A stretch of DNA of 64,000 nt. Source: Morella rubra (taxonomy: Eukaryota > Streptophyta > Magnoliopsida > Fagales > Myricaceae). A model generated the notes under the pieces. The model ran no database searches. It was not told the origin of the DNA and was given only the letters and a program-made list of their open reading frames with translations. Location of the stretch: assembly GCA_003952965.2 (NCBI GenBank), contig CM025851.1:8907647-8971646 (forward strand), read 5' to 3'. A program made the translations under genes and the position numbers. Below are positions 12,651 through 24,332 of this stretch, in pieces. Position 1 is the first letter of the stretch. Every line of letters starts with the position of its first letter.

Positions 12651-15600
12651 TCACTTGGTCAACCAGTAGATGAAAATGAGAAATATGCAAACGGATGCAA
12701 CAAGAGAAAGTACTATGGTATCCTTAAACTTTTTCCTCTTTATTGCTGAGAGAACATTATTAACCTGCACCATCATTTAAAGCAGTATGTCATTCAACCA
12801 ACCAAGTAAAAACACTTTAAAAGAAAGATGCAACCAACATAGATGGGTTGCAAGATTTGATTTTGAGTAATATCTATAACGACATCAGCAAAGTCTTCTT
12901 ACCATTGGGAGGCGGCTGCTAACGTTGCTGAGCTTTGAATTGATGCCACCAAAACTAGAACGTTGGAAGACAAGTGCACCAAGTGTTGCTTGAGCTTGTG
13001 AAATCACATTATCCACCTATAGCATCATTGCAAGAGCAGGTACTTCAGTAAAAGGCAGAAGTTGAAGAATTGTTCAGCAGAAAATGAACAATTCTTCCTA
13101 TTGTTATAAAAAATGATCACCACCACATCTATTCATGATAAATAATCCACACAACAGACACATGCAAGAACAATAGACAAGCATCCTTGAGCATAGAACA
13201 ACACATATTTAGATAAGAAAGAAGCAGTTCACTTTTTGTTTTCTAGAAATAGCAAGGTTCCATCAACTCTTTCAATAAGTTCTTCTCATCACGTTAGATT
13301 AGAGCAGTTACACCCACAACCTCACCCTCCACCCCATCTGCCAGAAGGCTTAGATTCATGCCCAACCTTGAACTCAAGGGTTCATAGTAGTCAAACGCAA
13401 GACTACAAGGTAAGAATTTCTGGTTGATTGCCAACACTCTTGGAAAACATCTCCATGATATAATTGGCCTTTAAATCAATATGTTTACCAGCTTCAAGCA
13501 TGTAATAGCCAAGAGACGATAATAGAAACCATTTTCACTTTTCACTTTTCACTTTCTATATGAGATATCTCAATATAACAGAAACATAACACGGATGAAT
13601 GCCCTGCCCCCCAACAAATAAAAGAACCCCCTTTTTCTTTCTCCCACTTCTCACGCCAAGAAATTCATTATATTAGAAAACAAAGGTGAAATACCCAATC
13701 CTCTTTCGCTGAGAAACTTTTAAATTGCATCACTGATTAAAACTAGACCTCCAATAAAAACACATACACACAACAAAAAGAGGAATATAGGTTCCATTCA
13801 TGCTCAACAATACCTGTCCCGTACTTCGGCTAACAGATGCATGCTCTTTTAGAAGGGCTTGCTCTGCTGAGCCAACACCCTCTTCCAAGTCCAATCTTGT
13901 CCGATCAAACTCTCTAAAATCCTCAAGGAGCGAAGCATGTTCTTGCTTAGCTCTGAGGCTGGAACGAAGACGATAAAACTCCTGCACTTCAATCATGGGT
14001 GACAAGAAGTTAGTTTCTGAAGATTCAATTTGTATATAACCATTACACATTAAAGCAAAAAGAAGAAAACCATGAAAACATGGACAGAGTGAGGGCTGAA
14101 TGAGATGGACTGATCTGCCGTGCAGGAAAAAACTTTTTAAGGCTGCTCTAGGGGACAATTTCCTTGAGGAAGGATTCACAGGCTGAATTAGCAGGCCAGA
14201 AAGATTCAAACCAACTTTCAGTTTACCTGCTCTTGGAAGAGAAGGGGAATTTAGAGCTCAGAAACATTCCCTGGAACCCCCTTTTTCTTTCTCCCACTTC
14301 TCACGCCAAGAAATTCATTATATTAGAAAACAAAGGTGAAATACCCAATCCTCTTTCGCTGAGAAACTTTTAAATTGCATCACTGATTAAAACTAGACCT
14401 CCAATAAAAACACATACACACAACAAAAAGAGGAATATAGGTTCCATTCATGCTCAACAATACCTGTCCCGTACTTCGGCTAACAGATGCATGCTCTTTT
14501 AGAAGAGCCTCTTCCAAGAATCTTGTCCGATCAAACTCTCTAAAATCCTCAAGGAGCGAAGCATGTTCTTGCTTAGCTCTGAGGCTGGAACGAAGACGAT
14601 AAAACTCCTGCACTTCAATCATGGGTGACAAGAAGTTAGTTTCTGAAGATTCAATTTGTATATAACCATTACACATTAAAGCAAAAAGAAGAAAACCATG
14701 ATGATGAACATTTGACCCTCCCCAACTCAACTTCCCAGAAAAGTGCATCCCTAGCCTTTGTCACATGATACCAAAGCTCAAAGTCTTAAACAAGTTTCTT
14801 CCTAGAAAAGGTTATAGGAAATTGAATAAGGATAGGAAGTGCAATTGGTCCTTCCCAGGAGTACAACAACCGTCAATTTTCACATTGCAGAAAATTCAGA
14901 ACCAACACAGTTTAAGTTGTTCTCTTAACTGAGAAGTGGGAAGAGAGAGAGAGCTAGACAAGCTGCATGCATCCCTAGCCTTTGTCCAATGATACCAAAG
15001 CTCAAAGTCTTAAACAAGTTTCTTCCTAGAAAAGGTTGTAGGAAATTGAATACGGATAGGAAGTGCAATTGGTCCTCCCCAGGAGTACACGACCGTCAAT
15101 TTTCACATTGCAGAAAATTCAGAACCAACACAGTTTAAGTCGTTCTCTTAACTGAGAAGTGGGGTAAGTATAGATACAGGTATGACATGACCACCAACAC
15201 AGGCCCTTGGAGTTATTACCCCTCTTTCTGTGAAAGGGATCTCTAAATACCTGCTATTTACCCCTTAAGTCAGAGGAACATGCTTGAAAAAGGAAAGAAC
15301 AAATCTTTGTAATTCCCATTTCTTCTACCATGGTCATAAAATTTCAAAGGAAATTAAAGGCACAAAACCTCTTCGAGATACTTACACAAGGGGAGAAGGC
15401 CCGTACTAGAAAGTTTGATTCAAGTTCATTTTGAATAATGAGGCTAACGATTAATTAAGAAGCCACACTACCTGAGTCAGATCTTGCAGAATCTCCTGAT
15501 GTCTAGTCAAGGTGTGAGAAACCATTTCTGATCCCCCTGATGATACCCAATTCTGCATTTGCAAATTTACTTGCTGCAGCTGTTTTAACAGTCGGTCTAT

Positions 15601-16760
15601 CCCAGATTCAAGATCATTCTCTGAAGTGTCATTTTTTGCAGAGACCTTCGTAGAAACTACTTTACGATATGAAACCATTTGCTCATCTAACTGAGCTTCA
15701 AGCTTCCGAGCCTGCAATCAATTATTGATGAAACATTGCTAAGAAGAAAGACATTTACAACACGCAAGAATGAATAAAGAAAAAAAATATATGTACAAAT
15801 TAATCAATCAGGAAGCCCTGTTCAAGACATGCAAAGATATTAAAAGCCATATAAGCCCTTAGAATGATGTGGTTATCTGAGATCTAATATACTGAATCAC
15901 ATATGTTCAAGTTTAAAGTGAGATAGGCTACAGATCATTAAACATAAATTCAGCTGAATAGGCTTGTAGACAATCAAATTCTACAAGAAAATCTAGGTCC
16001 ACAAATTGATCTACCTTCTCTTATAAGATTTAAGAGGTTGCAGTCCATATATATAGATAATGCCCAATAATTGCAACAATTAGAATTAGAGAACCAATCT
16101 AGACAAGCAAAAGGCCATCTTCACCTAAGCTTTTCATCTGTATGATAGGTTGACAATAGAGTCCCTTGCCATCTGTGGAACAAAAATTCCAAGTTTCAAG
16201 GAAACTCATCGCAATTCAAACAAAGTAGGCATTCGACTATCAAAAAGTTCATGCCCTTCTTCACCTCTCAGTGCTCTCACCCAAAAAAAAAAAAAAAAAG
16301 GAATTGGAAAGATCCTGAAAAAGGAAGATGCAGCAAGTCTTCTGCTATAGGTCAGGCTGCATTTAGTATTAAAATGCGTCATCATCTCTCCCTATCCCAA
16401 CATTGAGCTACCAAAGAACATCTTTAGGAACCATCGAAACCTAATCCTTAAACTATATATTCCAATAATTACGCAATTTCTTGGTCATGTACTTCAAATC
16501 ACAAATCACAAACCACAAAAACCAAATCCATGAAATAACGAACAGCGGATGCAAGAATTGAGAAATCGCAAGATGATCTAAAACATTCGAATTGTCCACC
16601 CAAAATAAGAGATTTAACATTAGTCATCAAGGAATTCTGAATTTTCCTAATGTCCCACAATGCTTCGCCAGCAACCCAGCAGAATTTCAGAGAAAATTTA
16701 GAGGAGAATAAAATATCGGACCTGTTTGCGAAGGGCGTCCCATGAAGTCGGCGCATCCAT
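12651..16760 (-). CDS. GOS11: Golgi SNARE, GOS1/GOS28 type (GOS11-like)
   Basis: Encodes a Qb-SNARE of ER-Golgi and intra-Golgi vesicle fusion. Exons, in transcript order, are 16722-16760, 15472-15711, 13814-13981, 12903-13016 and 12651-12764. All junctions are GT-AG and in phase, giving 224 residues, close to the size I recall for Arabidopsis GOS11 (223). The N terminus MDAPTSWDALRKQ and the segment TLTRHQEILQDLTQ are family hallmarks. The SNARE helix covers about residues 130-200, then an IKRKK basic patch and a C-terminal tail anchor (about 203-221) ending YWLTK. The frame is open upstream of Met1, so a start at 17009 is possible on paper. The family start at 16760 is preferred because the extension is unlike any SNARE. 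A second copy of exon 3 lies in intron 2 at 14464-14607. Confidence 0.93.
13626..14702. repeat. direct duplication of about 445 bp carrying a SNARE exon
   Basis: The block at about 13626-14072 recurs at about 14275-14702, offset near 650 nt, and includes exon 3 with both flanking intron pieces. Outside a 24-nt loss in the exon the copies are almost identical, so the event is young. Unique sequence (about 14073-14274) separates them. Confidence 0.9.
14464..14607 (-). CDS. duplicate, shortened exon 3 of the Golgi SNARE gene
   Basis: A second copy of GOS11 exon 3 (13814-13981) lies between exons 2 and 3. It keeps the same acceptor and donor contexts and reads the same frame, EFYRLRSSLRAKQEH through SVSRSTGQ. 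It is 144 nt where the parent is 168, having lost eight residues around the DLEEGVGSAEQ segment in frame. Using it in place of exon 3 would give a 216-residue protein, and using both would add a second helical segment. It may be a mutually exclusive alternative exon or an unused copy. Sequence alone cannot decide. Confidence 0.6.
14745..15163. repeat. tandem duplication of about 195 bp in GOS11 intron 2
   Basis: The block starting GCATCCCTAGCCTTTG at 14745 recurs at 14969 (offset 224 nt), with only a few substitutions over about 195 bp. A short GA-rich spacer (AGAGAGAGAGAG) lies between the copies. It directly adjoins the exon-duplication block, making this intron a local duplication hotspot. 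Confidence 0.9.
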
Positions 16761-19303
16761 CGTTGTTCCAGATCCTCTTCTCTTTGGTAAATTCTCGACT
16801 CTCTCGTCCTCGTCCTCTTCCTCGTCCTCCTTAGAGATTTGGCTTTTCAGTTGTTTGCCGACAAGGACAGACCGTCTCCTTCCCTCAACGGCAATTTGGC
16901 GAATGGGGACCAACAGAGTGATTGCGTGCAGCTTAATGCGGCCGCATTTCCAGCGGACGTGATTGTGTACGATTCGACTCCTTTCAGTTTTCTGACAAAT
17001 GCTTGACATTAGTCGCCAGAAAGTTCAATAATGCCCTTGAAGTCTTAACGAAAAGGCTAATCTGTCCCAGAGGTACAAGTGCTTCAAGCGTAAGACGTAC
17101 AAGAGATATAACGAAGGGACTGCAGAGGATAAAATCAGTTAAACTTGTTTGATGTTTCCCAAGTCGCATTTACTCGGGAAAAAGAAAGAAAGAAAAAAAA
17201 AAAAAAAAACGTTTTCGTGTCGTAATATTCTTCGTGACATTTTTGGAAGGTTTCCACTGGGATTTTACATTGAAATTCATCAGTTTTTGTTAGACCAATA
17301 TTTATCATGTTTAGAATTTATGTTCATTCGTTCTAGAGTCGTTGCTTAACGCTAACGTTAAGAAATTCGTTAAAAATTATCATTCTGCGAGTATGAAGTC
17401 AGTAGATTCAAACGCAAGTTTCGCCATCCCTTTGGAAGCTCCTTGCAGTATAGATACGTAGATATTTGACATGTCAGAACAGTGAAGTCGTAGATTCGAA
17501 CAATATAGATTGTTCAGTATATGTTTGACTAATTATTTATTAAGAAAAGTTATCGTAATTCACTATATATATATATATATATGTGTGAGAGAGAGATTGA
17601 TCATGTTAAATATTAATTAACAAAAATGTAACTATTTTATCTTAAAAATGATAGTTAAAAGCTATAGGAATACCACAAAATACTCTATATATTCTAAAAG
17701 ATCCCAATATACCAAAATCTCTTGCAAATACCATCCTAATTTCAACTTGAATATCTTATGTTCCCTTCTTTCCAAATCTGAGCTCCAGCAGTGGCTTTCG
17801 GCAAGCACACACTGTTGTTTGTGCTTGCCGTTGGTTTCTTCGTTGGTTATTTTAATTTGTTGCTTTTATGGATTATTTGTTCTATAAAGACCTACGTATG
17901 ACCTTTTAACTCTTTTACTGATTAGCCTGTCGCCTCTTAGAAGAGTCTGACTAGCTTTTTAAAATCGTTTTACTATAAAATCTTCTTTTCAATTAATTGG
18001 TAGCCATTACTTCACCAAAATATTTTTATTAAATACATGATAATTTGTGAGATGGTTGATTTCATGGAATCATCAACATTTAGATAATGTTATTACAATG
18101 TTGTGTTAATACGTGCCTATCATTTTAGTTTTAAATTTTGCATAGACTCTGTGGTTATATTTTATATACAATTATCTGCAGGTTTATTTAACCCTCTTAA
18201 ATATATAAATAAATCCACTATATCGGATACTTTTATAGTCAGTGCCAGTTTCAACTGGGCACCAAAATTATGAAAAATAGATTTGAGACACATCTCGCAA
18301 ACAAAAATAACAACAGGAATAAATTAACAATAATAATTACTGGGAAAAAAACTCGTAAATAAAAAGGAGAAAAATAGTTACTGTTTTTTTGTTTGGGTGA
18401 TTAAAAAAAGCTCATTGCTTCCTATTTTTATTTTCACCACCAGGCAGCAATCCCAAAATGTTTTTATTTGGGTTGGATGACGGGGTGACTGACAAAGAAT
18501 AATACATATTCAAACGCTAAAGATGGTTTTAAAAAATATAAATGATTTTTAGTCTCTATTACCGTTTCAGAATACTTTAGTTTTATTTATTTGTCGAATA
18601 AAAAGAGAGGTATTTTATAATACCTCATTTTTCTTCTCTCTCTCTTCTTCTCCCTCTACCAACGTTCGAAACTCTGACCCGTGGGACTTCATTCCACACC
18701 CACATGACCCCCAGGTACAGAGGACGTCGGTGGTAAAACTCTCCTTGTTGTTTTTAAATATTCTATAAAATGAACACATGGTACATTCCTTGTCAGATGG
18801 GCTTTGACCTTTATAAAATTCCCAACTTCACGTCACACGGCGATCACTGTCAGTCTGCTGGCCCCATGGATAAAAACTGAAAGGCCCATGGAAATTAGTA
18901 GAGTCCATCTATAGTTCACAGATGACAGATTATACAGGAAAGGAGACGAAGAGAAATAAAAAAGGGCAAATCAGGAATATGACCAAATTCCGACTCGTTC
19001 CTTTAATCGGGTTAAAACCTTAACCAGGCAGATATAAACGGGTCACCTGGCATACGTTTTTTCGGGTTTGGCCCGTTTCACATGGGGGGAGGTATTGGGT
19101 AGCTGATTTGGGTTAAAAAGGGTTTCTTCGCGTCGGAAGCGAAGAACGTTTACGCCTTCTTCGCGTCCGTTTTAACCCAATTTTTCACTTCTTCTTCTTT
19201 ATGGGTTGCTGATTTGGGTTCTGTCTGGTTGCTTTGGAATCGTTTAAGCGGTGAAAAATTAAACCGTTCGAATTAACGTACCCAGGGCAGGAAAGGAAAA
19301 ACG
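16761..19303. other. intergenic region between divergent GOS11 and RPL7
   Basis: GOS11 and RPL7 are transcribed away from each other across this interval, so it must hold both promoters. A GGCCCA (site II type) element is at 18883-18888, and a compound repeat with inverted arms at 19103-19178 lies just upstream of RPL7. A (TA)n tract sits near 17562-17582. No gene is supported. Confidence 0.55.
19103..19178. repeat. inverted and direct repeat just upstream of RPL7
   Basis: The outer arms are TTGGGTTAAAA and TTTTAACCCAA, a perfect 11-bp inverted pair about 50 nt apart. Inside, TTCTTCGCGTC occurs twice directly, with a near-inverted copy (GAAGCGAAGAA) between. It lies about 125-200 bp before the RPL7 ATG, so it could be in the promoter or the 5' UTR. 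Confidence 0.6.
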
Positions 19304-21764
19304 ATGGCGGAAGAGGAGCCAAAGCCGTTGGCGTACATACCGGAGATAATATTGAAGAAAAGAAAGAGCAACGAAGAATGGGCACTGAAGAGGAAAGCCC
19401 AGTATGAGGAGAGGAAGTCTTTGATCAGGAAGAAAGCCAAACAGGATTTCATCAGAATGCCTGAGGACTTCATCAAAGAGTTTCGCGCTCGGGTATCTAT
19501 ATCTCTTTATCTATCTATGAGTTCATGTAACATGTCACTACTTTGGGTTGTATTGGTAAACTACGTTTTAAATTTTTCGGTGGTCGCTAGAACTTTTAGT
19601 TTTATATCCTGGAATGCACAAGTTTGAGAGAGGAGCATTATTGTGATGGCGGGCATAATTTTGCAGCCATGAGGGGATTTCCGAGAGCCGGGACTGTTTT
19701 TTCTGCTCAGATTCTCTGTTTAGGAGATTGACATGATCATAGCCTAGTTCGAATAGGGGCGTTTGAAGTTTACTTTTAAGTATAATTTGGAGGAGTGCCA
19801 AACCGGGTGTAATTTATTTGACGTTTGGGTCTTTGGGCTATGAAGTTCTCATAGAAAAGTGGAAATTGAGAGTATTTCTTGTGTAATGAATTGGACAATA
19901 CTCAGTGGCTTAGATGTTAGGGAGTTTGGACTATCACAGACTAAGCTAAAGGGACTCAAATTGAGTTCGTTTAATATTTTGTTGCATCATGAAATTCCGA
20001 AATGTCTCGACTCTTGAAATGTTGTTTTATACACCATGACCTAATGAAGCTTTTGTGTATCCCGCATGTCTGAAAATTGCAAAGGTGCTTTCTCAGTTCT
20101 TTTCTATTCTATTTGATTCATCAATCGTCTTTGTTGAGACTAGCGTTTTAGATTTAGTTTTGCCTTGGATCAATGTCTCACAAGATTGCTGTTCTTGCAG
20201 TTCCCTTAATTTTATGATATAATTGCTTGCCTGTAAAAATTCCAATTCATTCTCTTGTGAGATCTGTTGAACCCTATATGTTATTTTACGCAGGAACTTG
20301 ACTTCATCAAAATGAAACAGAGGGTAAAAAGGAAAAGACCGGCGTTGGAGACAACAAAGTCAAAGCTGCTTTTTGTTGTTCGCATACACGGGTAGGATTA
20401 CCAACATTTAATGGTAATTATCTGCAGTATCCATATATATTCTTTGCATTACTGCTACCTCCAAACATCTTGCAGGAAAAGAGAAATGCAACCAAAAACC
20501 AGGAAGGCATTATACAGCCTGAGATTGAGGAAAACATTCAGTGGTGTATTTATGAAGGCAAATGAAGGGATAGCAGAAAAATTGCAAAGGGTGGAGCCAT
20601 ATGTTACTTTTGGGTAGGATACGCTGCCTTCTTTTAATTATATTATGCAGTAGATGCAATAGTAATGAGCCATCAACATTGTTTTGGGATTGCTAGTTGC
20701 TCTATTTAAGCTTTCTTTGAGCGTCTCCTTGGATTGTGGATGCTACCAAACTTAGGCAACTGAGTTTTAGGCTCTTTAAAGTTTGATTTGCTCCCTGGGA
20801 TTGAGCCCAAACCAATCTTAAATTTAGCTGATGCTTGGCACCATGTTTAAGCTTGATTGGTTTTTAATTAATTCTCTGTACCATGCTCAAGTTTAGCTGT
20901 CATAATGAGGCTATTGCTTTGTTATTCCTCTCTTTATATGCCTGAGGCAGAATAACACTTTTCTTTTCTAAATTTGGTGGATCAAGTGTCCTCCTTGCAT
21001 GAGTTATTCAAGTCTTGTGGTCTTTTAAGGACACTGATGAAAACTTGGTCCTAAACTTGCTTAGCTACAGAGAACATCCAGAATTATAGCATTTGTCTTC
21101 ACTATGCTTGTGGCTGAAAATTTGTTAAAAGCTGCAACTTTGGGTTAGCGGAAATGAAGTTGCAAGCCTTCGTCAAGCTACTTAGATCTATGGACTTCCA
21201 TGCATTTTGAAAGTAACTTATAAAGATTATGCTAAGCTCTTAGATTGCGTAGTTGCCTCTATTTCATGGAGTTTCTATGACCAACCTGTCCTTCGTGATT
21301 CTAATGACATTGGCTTGTTTCTGAAGATACCCTAACCTAAAGAGCGTGAAGGATCTGATTTACAAGAAGGGTTATGCAAAGATCGACCAGCAGCTGGTTC
21401 CTCTGACGGACAATAATATTATTGAACAGGTATAAGCTTTATCTTGCTGAATCTTGAAATTACTGTGGAAATCTGTATTGTTCATAGCTTCAAATGTTCT
21501 TTCCTTTGGATTTACTGTGGAAATCTTGAAAATTACTTTGGCTTGCAGGAATTGGGGAAGTACGGAATTTTATGCATAGAAGATATAGTGCACGAGATCT
21601 CTACTGTTGGTGCACATTTCAAGGAGGTCACTAATTTTTTATGCCCCTTTAAACTGAAGAAGCCAGGAGGTGGATTGCAAGGAAGCAAAATGTTATACAA
21701 GCAAGGGGGAGACGCTGGGAATCGTGAGGATGACATCAATGATCTAATTAGTAAGATGAATTAG
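19304..21764 (+). CDS. RPL7: 60S ribosomal protein uL30 (L7)
   Basis: Encodes cytosolic large-subunit protein uL30. The five exons are 19304-19492, 20294-20391, 20476-20613, 21327-21429 and 21549-21764; all junctions are GT-AG and in phase, for 247 residues. The N terminus ([12 protein letters not shown]) and the [15 protein letters not shown] junction match the divergent L7-1 subtype (Arabidopsis At1g80750) better than the L7-2/3/4 subtype. The uL30 core runs from about residue 85 (LLFVVRIHG) through [19 protein letters not shown], and the C terminus ends [11 protein letters not shown]. The start is the first ATG of a strong ACGATGGC context. This subtype has been linked by homology to yeast Rlp7-like assembly factors; whether it is a structural or an assembly protein is not decided by sequence. 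Confidence 0.93.
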
Positions 21765-22355
21765 CATTAAGATGGCATGTACTAAATAGGAGGGAAAATC
21801 TCAGGTGTAGTTTTTCGAAGTGCCCCACAATGACCTGCAGTGGCATGTATCTCAATTTTGAAGCTGTTATTAATTTGGTCTGCCAGTTGATGTTTAATCA
21901 TTTGTGCTCCCTTTAGTTGTTGCTTGGGTGATAATAACAATTTTCACTCATCTTTCTTTACTTATTTTGATCTCGTGGAAGTGTTCTGGCGATGCTACAC
22001 TAATTTTGAAGCATGTTATCAATTGGAATCTATTTAGTTCAGTGAATCTCGGAAAAATGGTTATAACCAAGAAATGAAAAAGGACACGAAACGGAACAAG
22101 AAATGGAAAGGAGAGAGAAGACATGTCACTTGTTTTGAAGAAGAGACAGGAGGACGATTTCCAAAATCGACAGTTGACGGTTTTTTCTAGTTGTTCTAGT
22201 TCAATACCGTTAATCTCACATTGATTTCTCATTCATTCGTAGTGATAGTTTCTGTCATGCCAAGAAGTGATTTTGTTCTCCCCTTTTTTGTCTTTTACTA
22301 AAATGCACCCACAGAACTGCTTCGGCAAAGAAAAAACCACCTGCAAAACTATAAA
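21765..22355. other. intergenic, RPL7 3' end to next gene
   Basis: This holds the RPL7 3' UTR and the short promoter of the following co-oriented gene. No further gene is seen. Confidence 0.5.
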
Positions 22356-22811
22356 ATGGAAGGATTTGAAACGAAAACCAAACTCGGAACCACAGACTCG
22401 ACACCGAACTCCCTATATTCCTCCCTTAAAACTCCTCCATCTCCCGAGTCCCAGGGCGCACACATGTCCAACGACAACAACAAAGACCCCTGGTGTGCTC
22501 CAGACAAGCTCTACCACCTTCTCTTCTGCTTCTCTCTCACGATCCTCTTCTCCTCCCTCGCGACCCGTACACGCCACCCGTTCCTCCGCCGCCACTCCAT
22601 CCGTATCGGATCCATCATCTCTATGCTCGCTGGCGCCGCCAAGGAGGCTGCTGACCACCTCGGATTCTTCCAATCCTCCGGAGCCTCTGCCAAGGACGCC
22701 GTCGCTGACCTAATTGGCGTTTTGGTTGCTTATATCCTGTTATCAGTGTTCGGGTTGTTGGTTGGACCGGAAAAAGAATCGATCCAGGCCCGAGGGATTT
22801 CGATGGTTTGA
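22356..22811 (+). CDS. small two-helix membrane protein, VanZ/DUF2279-like
   Basis: A single-exon gene for 151 residues. After a disordered, Ser/Pro-rich N terminus (1-45) come DKLYH (50-54) with a first hydrophobic helix (about 54-69), a second helical segment with GAAKEAAD (93-100), then SAKDAVADLIG (111-121) leading into a last helix (about 116-136). The spacing DKxxH, GxxKExxD, SxxD, D, G resembles the bacterial YfiM/DUF2279 and VanZ-like families, though similarity is limited to motif residues. Its biochemical role is unknown. A second ATG at codon 37 (MSNDNN) would remove the poorly structured N terminus and is an alternative start. GC-rich codon use is stronger than in its neighbours. 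Arabidopsis has an uncharacterised membrane protein at the matching place (At1g15900, from memory). Confidence 0.75.
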   Translation: MEGFETKTKLGTTDSTPNSLYSSLKTPPSPESQGAHMSNDNNKDPWCAPDKLYHLLFCFSLTILFSSLATRTRHPFLRRHSIRIGSIISMLAGAAKEAADHLGFFQSSGASAKDAVADLIGVLVAYILLSVFGLLVGPEKESIQARGISMV

Positions 22812-24332
22812 TTGGGCAATTGGGTCCGAATAGTTCTCGGGGTCGAGCATCTTGCCCCATGGGCGGTTTAACAAGATGAAGTTTGTTTGGTTGCGGAGGA
22901 AGGGCAGGTAAAAGGAAAAGAAGTTGACTTTTGTCTTTTTCCGGTTTGTACTCCAAGTGCTGATGGAAGAAAGGTTTTACTTTTTAAGTCAAGGAGTTAC
23001 AAGTATGGGTACACACTTCAATTGAGGAATTTTATATGTTTGTTATGTTTGGTTGCCGAGGAATGCGGGAATACCAAGTTTTTCATCGCTTGGGACTAGA
23101 GGGAGAGCAGTGACAAGAATACAGCCAGTGGGTTCAGGTATTTTTCTTAATTGTGATTCTTTTACAAGATTCTCAAACTACTGTTTTCTTTACCTCAGTC
23201 TCATGGACCTAGCAGAGAATTAAAATTGAGTGACCTTTTTTGTGCCCTTTCCCATCCTTCTGATTGGATTCCGTCTGTGCTGGCTTTTACTTCGATATGG
23301 TCTCGAACATTAGGGCGTATCATTGTGGGATTTAAGAAATCGTCTTTATCATACCCTTGACGTATGTTTTTAATATAAAAAGAAGGTTAACTTGGCAAAT
23401 GTATTCCAGAATTATAATTCCTTCTCTACTCCATTTGGTTGATTACTGTAAAACAGAAAGGTGGAATTTGATTTTTTTCAATTTGCTTTTCGTTTTCAAA
23501 CGGGGGATGTTGATGCTTTTTCTTGTGATGGCTATATTTATTAGCTGTGTGCTTGGTAGAAGATATGAAATCTGCTTAGCATTGTCCCATTTGTTAATAT
23601 CTTTCTACTACAGATATTAATATTCTGTAGTAGATGCCTCCTATGTCTTTAAAGACACTCCCCTGCTTCTTTGTCTTATTGAACACTTCTGTGCATTTTG
23701 GAGACCAGCTTCACAGGCATGTCCACATACAGTATATGTGAATCTTTCCCATATAGCAATGCTCATTGATGCTGAGGCTCCTTCCATTACGGCAGCTCCT
23801 TCATTAAGTTTCAAGTCTCATAGTGAACTTTTTGAGCAGTGTTGCTCTCCTCTACAATTTTGGACTGGGCATGAAGCATGCATGTGTGTACACATACATA
23901 AATGCATATACATGATGAGCATGCCAAAGTGCTATAGCTCGATCTGCATCTCTCCACAGAATGAGGTCCATACTGTGATTTTGGGATTCAAAGCAGACGC
24001 GTACCGAGCAGCAAGGAAAGTCCTTATATTATGGTCCAATATTAATAAACAGGAGGAAATATCACATAGGTGTTATGATCTCAGTTGTCTATGCACTTTA
24101 CATGACCAAGAAGAAATACAAATACAGTGCAAAGAGGAGAGAGACCAAAATGAAAACACTTAAAAGCCCTGAACTTTTGGTTATCATTGATATGAAGCTA
24201 ATTTAGGATATTATGTTAGTGTGATATGAATATACGCGCCAGATCTGATTGCGAAGTTGACTCTCATCCGCTGAATTGCAACTTCATTTTCTACTGATGG
24301 TATTAATGAAATTCTGGTGATTATTTTGATTA
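22812..24332. other. intergenic between convergent membrane-protein genes
   Basis: This is the 3' flank of both the small membrane-protein gene and NIP6;1. The open frame at 23738-24163 has no recognisable family features, and I do not call it. Confidence 0.5.

Noticed and set aside
12447-12749. Plus-strand frame of 100 codons
   Set aside because: It is antisense to the last exon of the Golgi SNARE, whose reading (ending YWLTK) is clearly the real one.
16761-17009. N-terminal extension of the Golgi SNARE to an ATG at 17009
   Set aside because: The frame is open by chance. The extension is a basic then acidic stretch unlike any SNARE, and the family begins at MDAPTSWDALRK.
17415-17445. Resemblance of CATCCCTTTGGA to the miR393 target or star sequence
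   Set aside because: Only about 12 bases match and there is no hairpin partner nearby.
22413-22956. Several minus- and plus-strand frames overlapping the small membrane-protein gene
   Set aside because: These are shadows of a GC-rich real gene with membrane helices and a motif ladder on the plus strand.
23738-24163. Plus-strand frame of 141 codons
   Set aside because: It has no family resemblance, repeats or plausible promoter. The region is the shared 3' flank of two genes.
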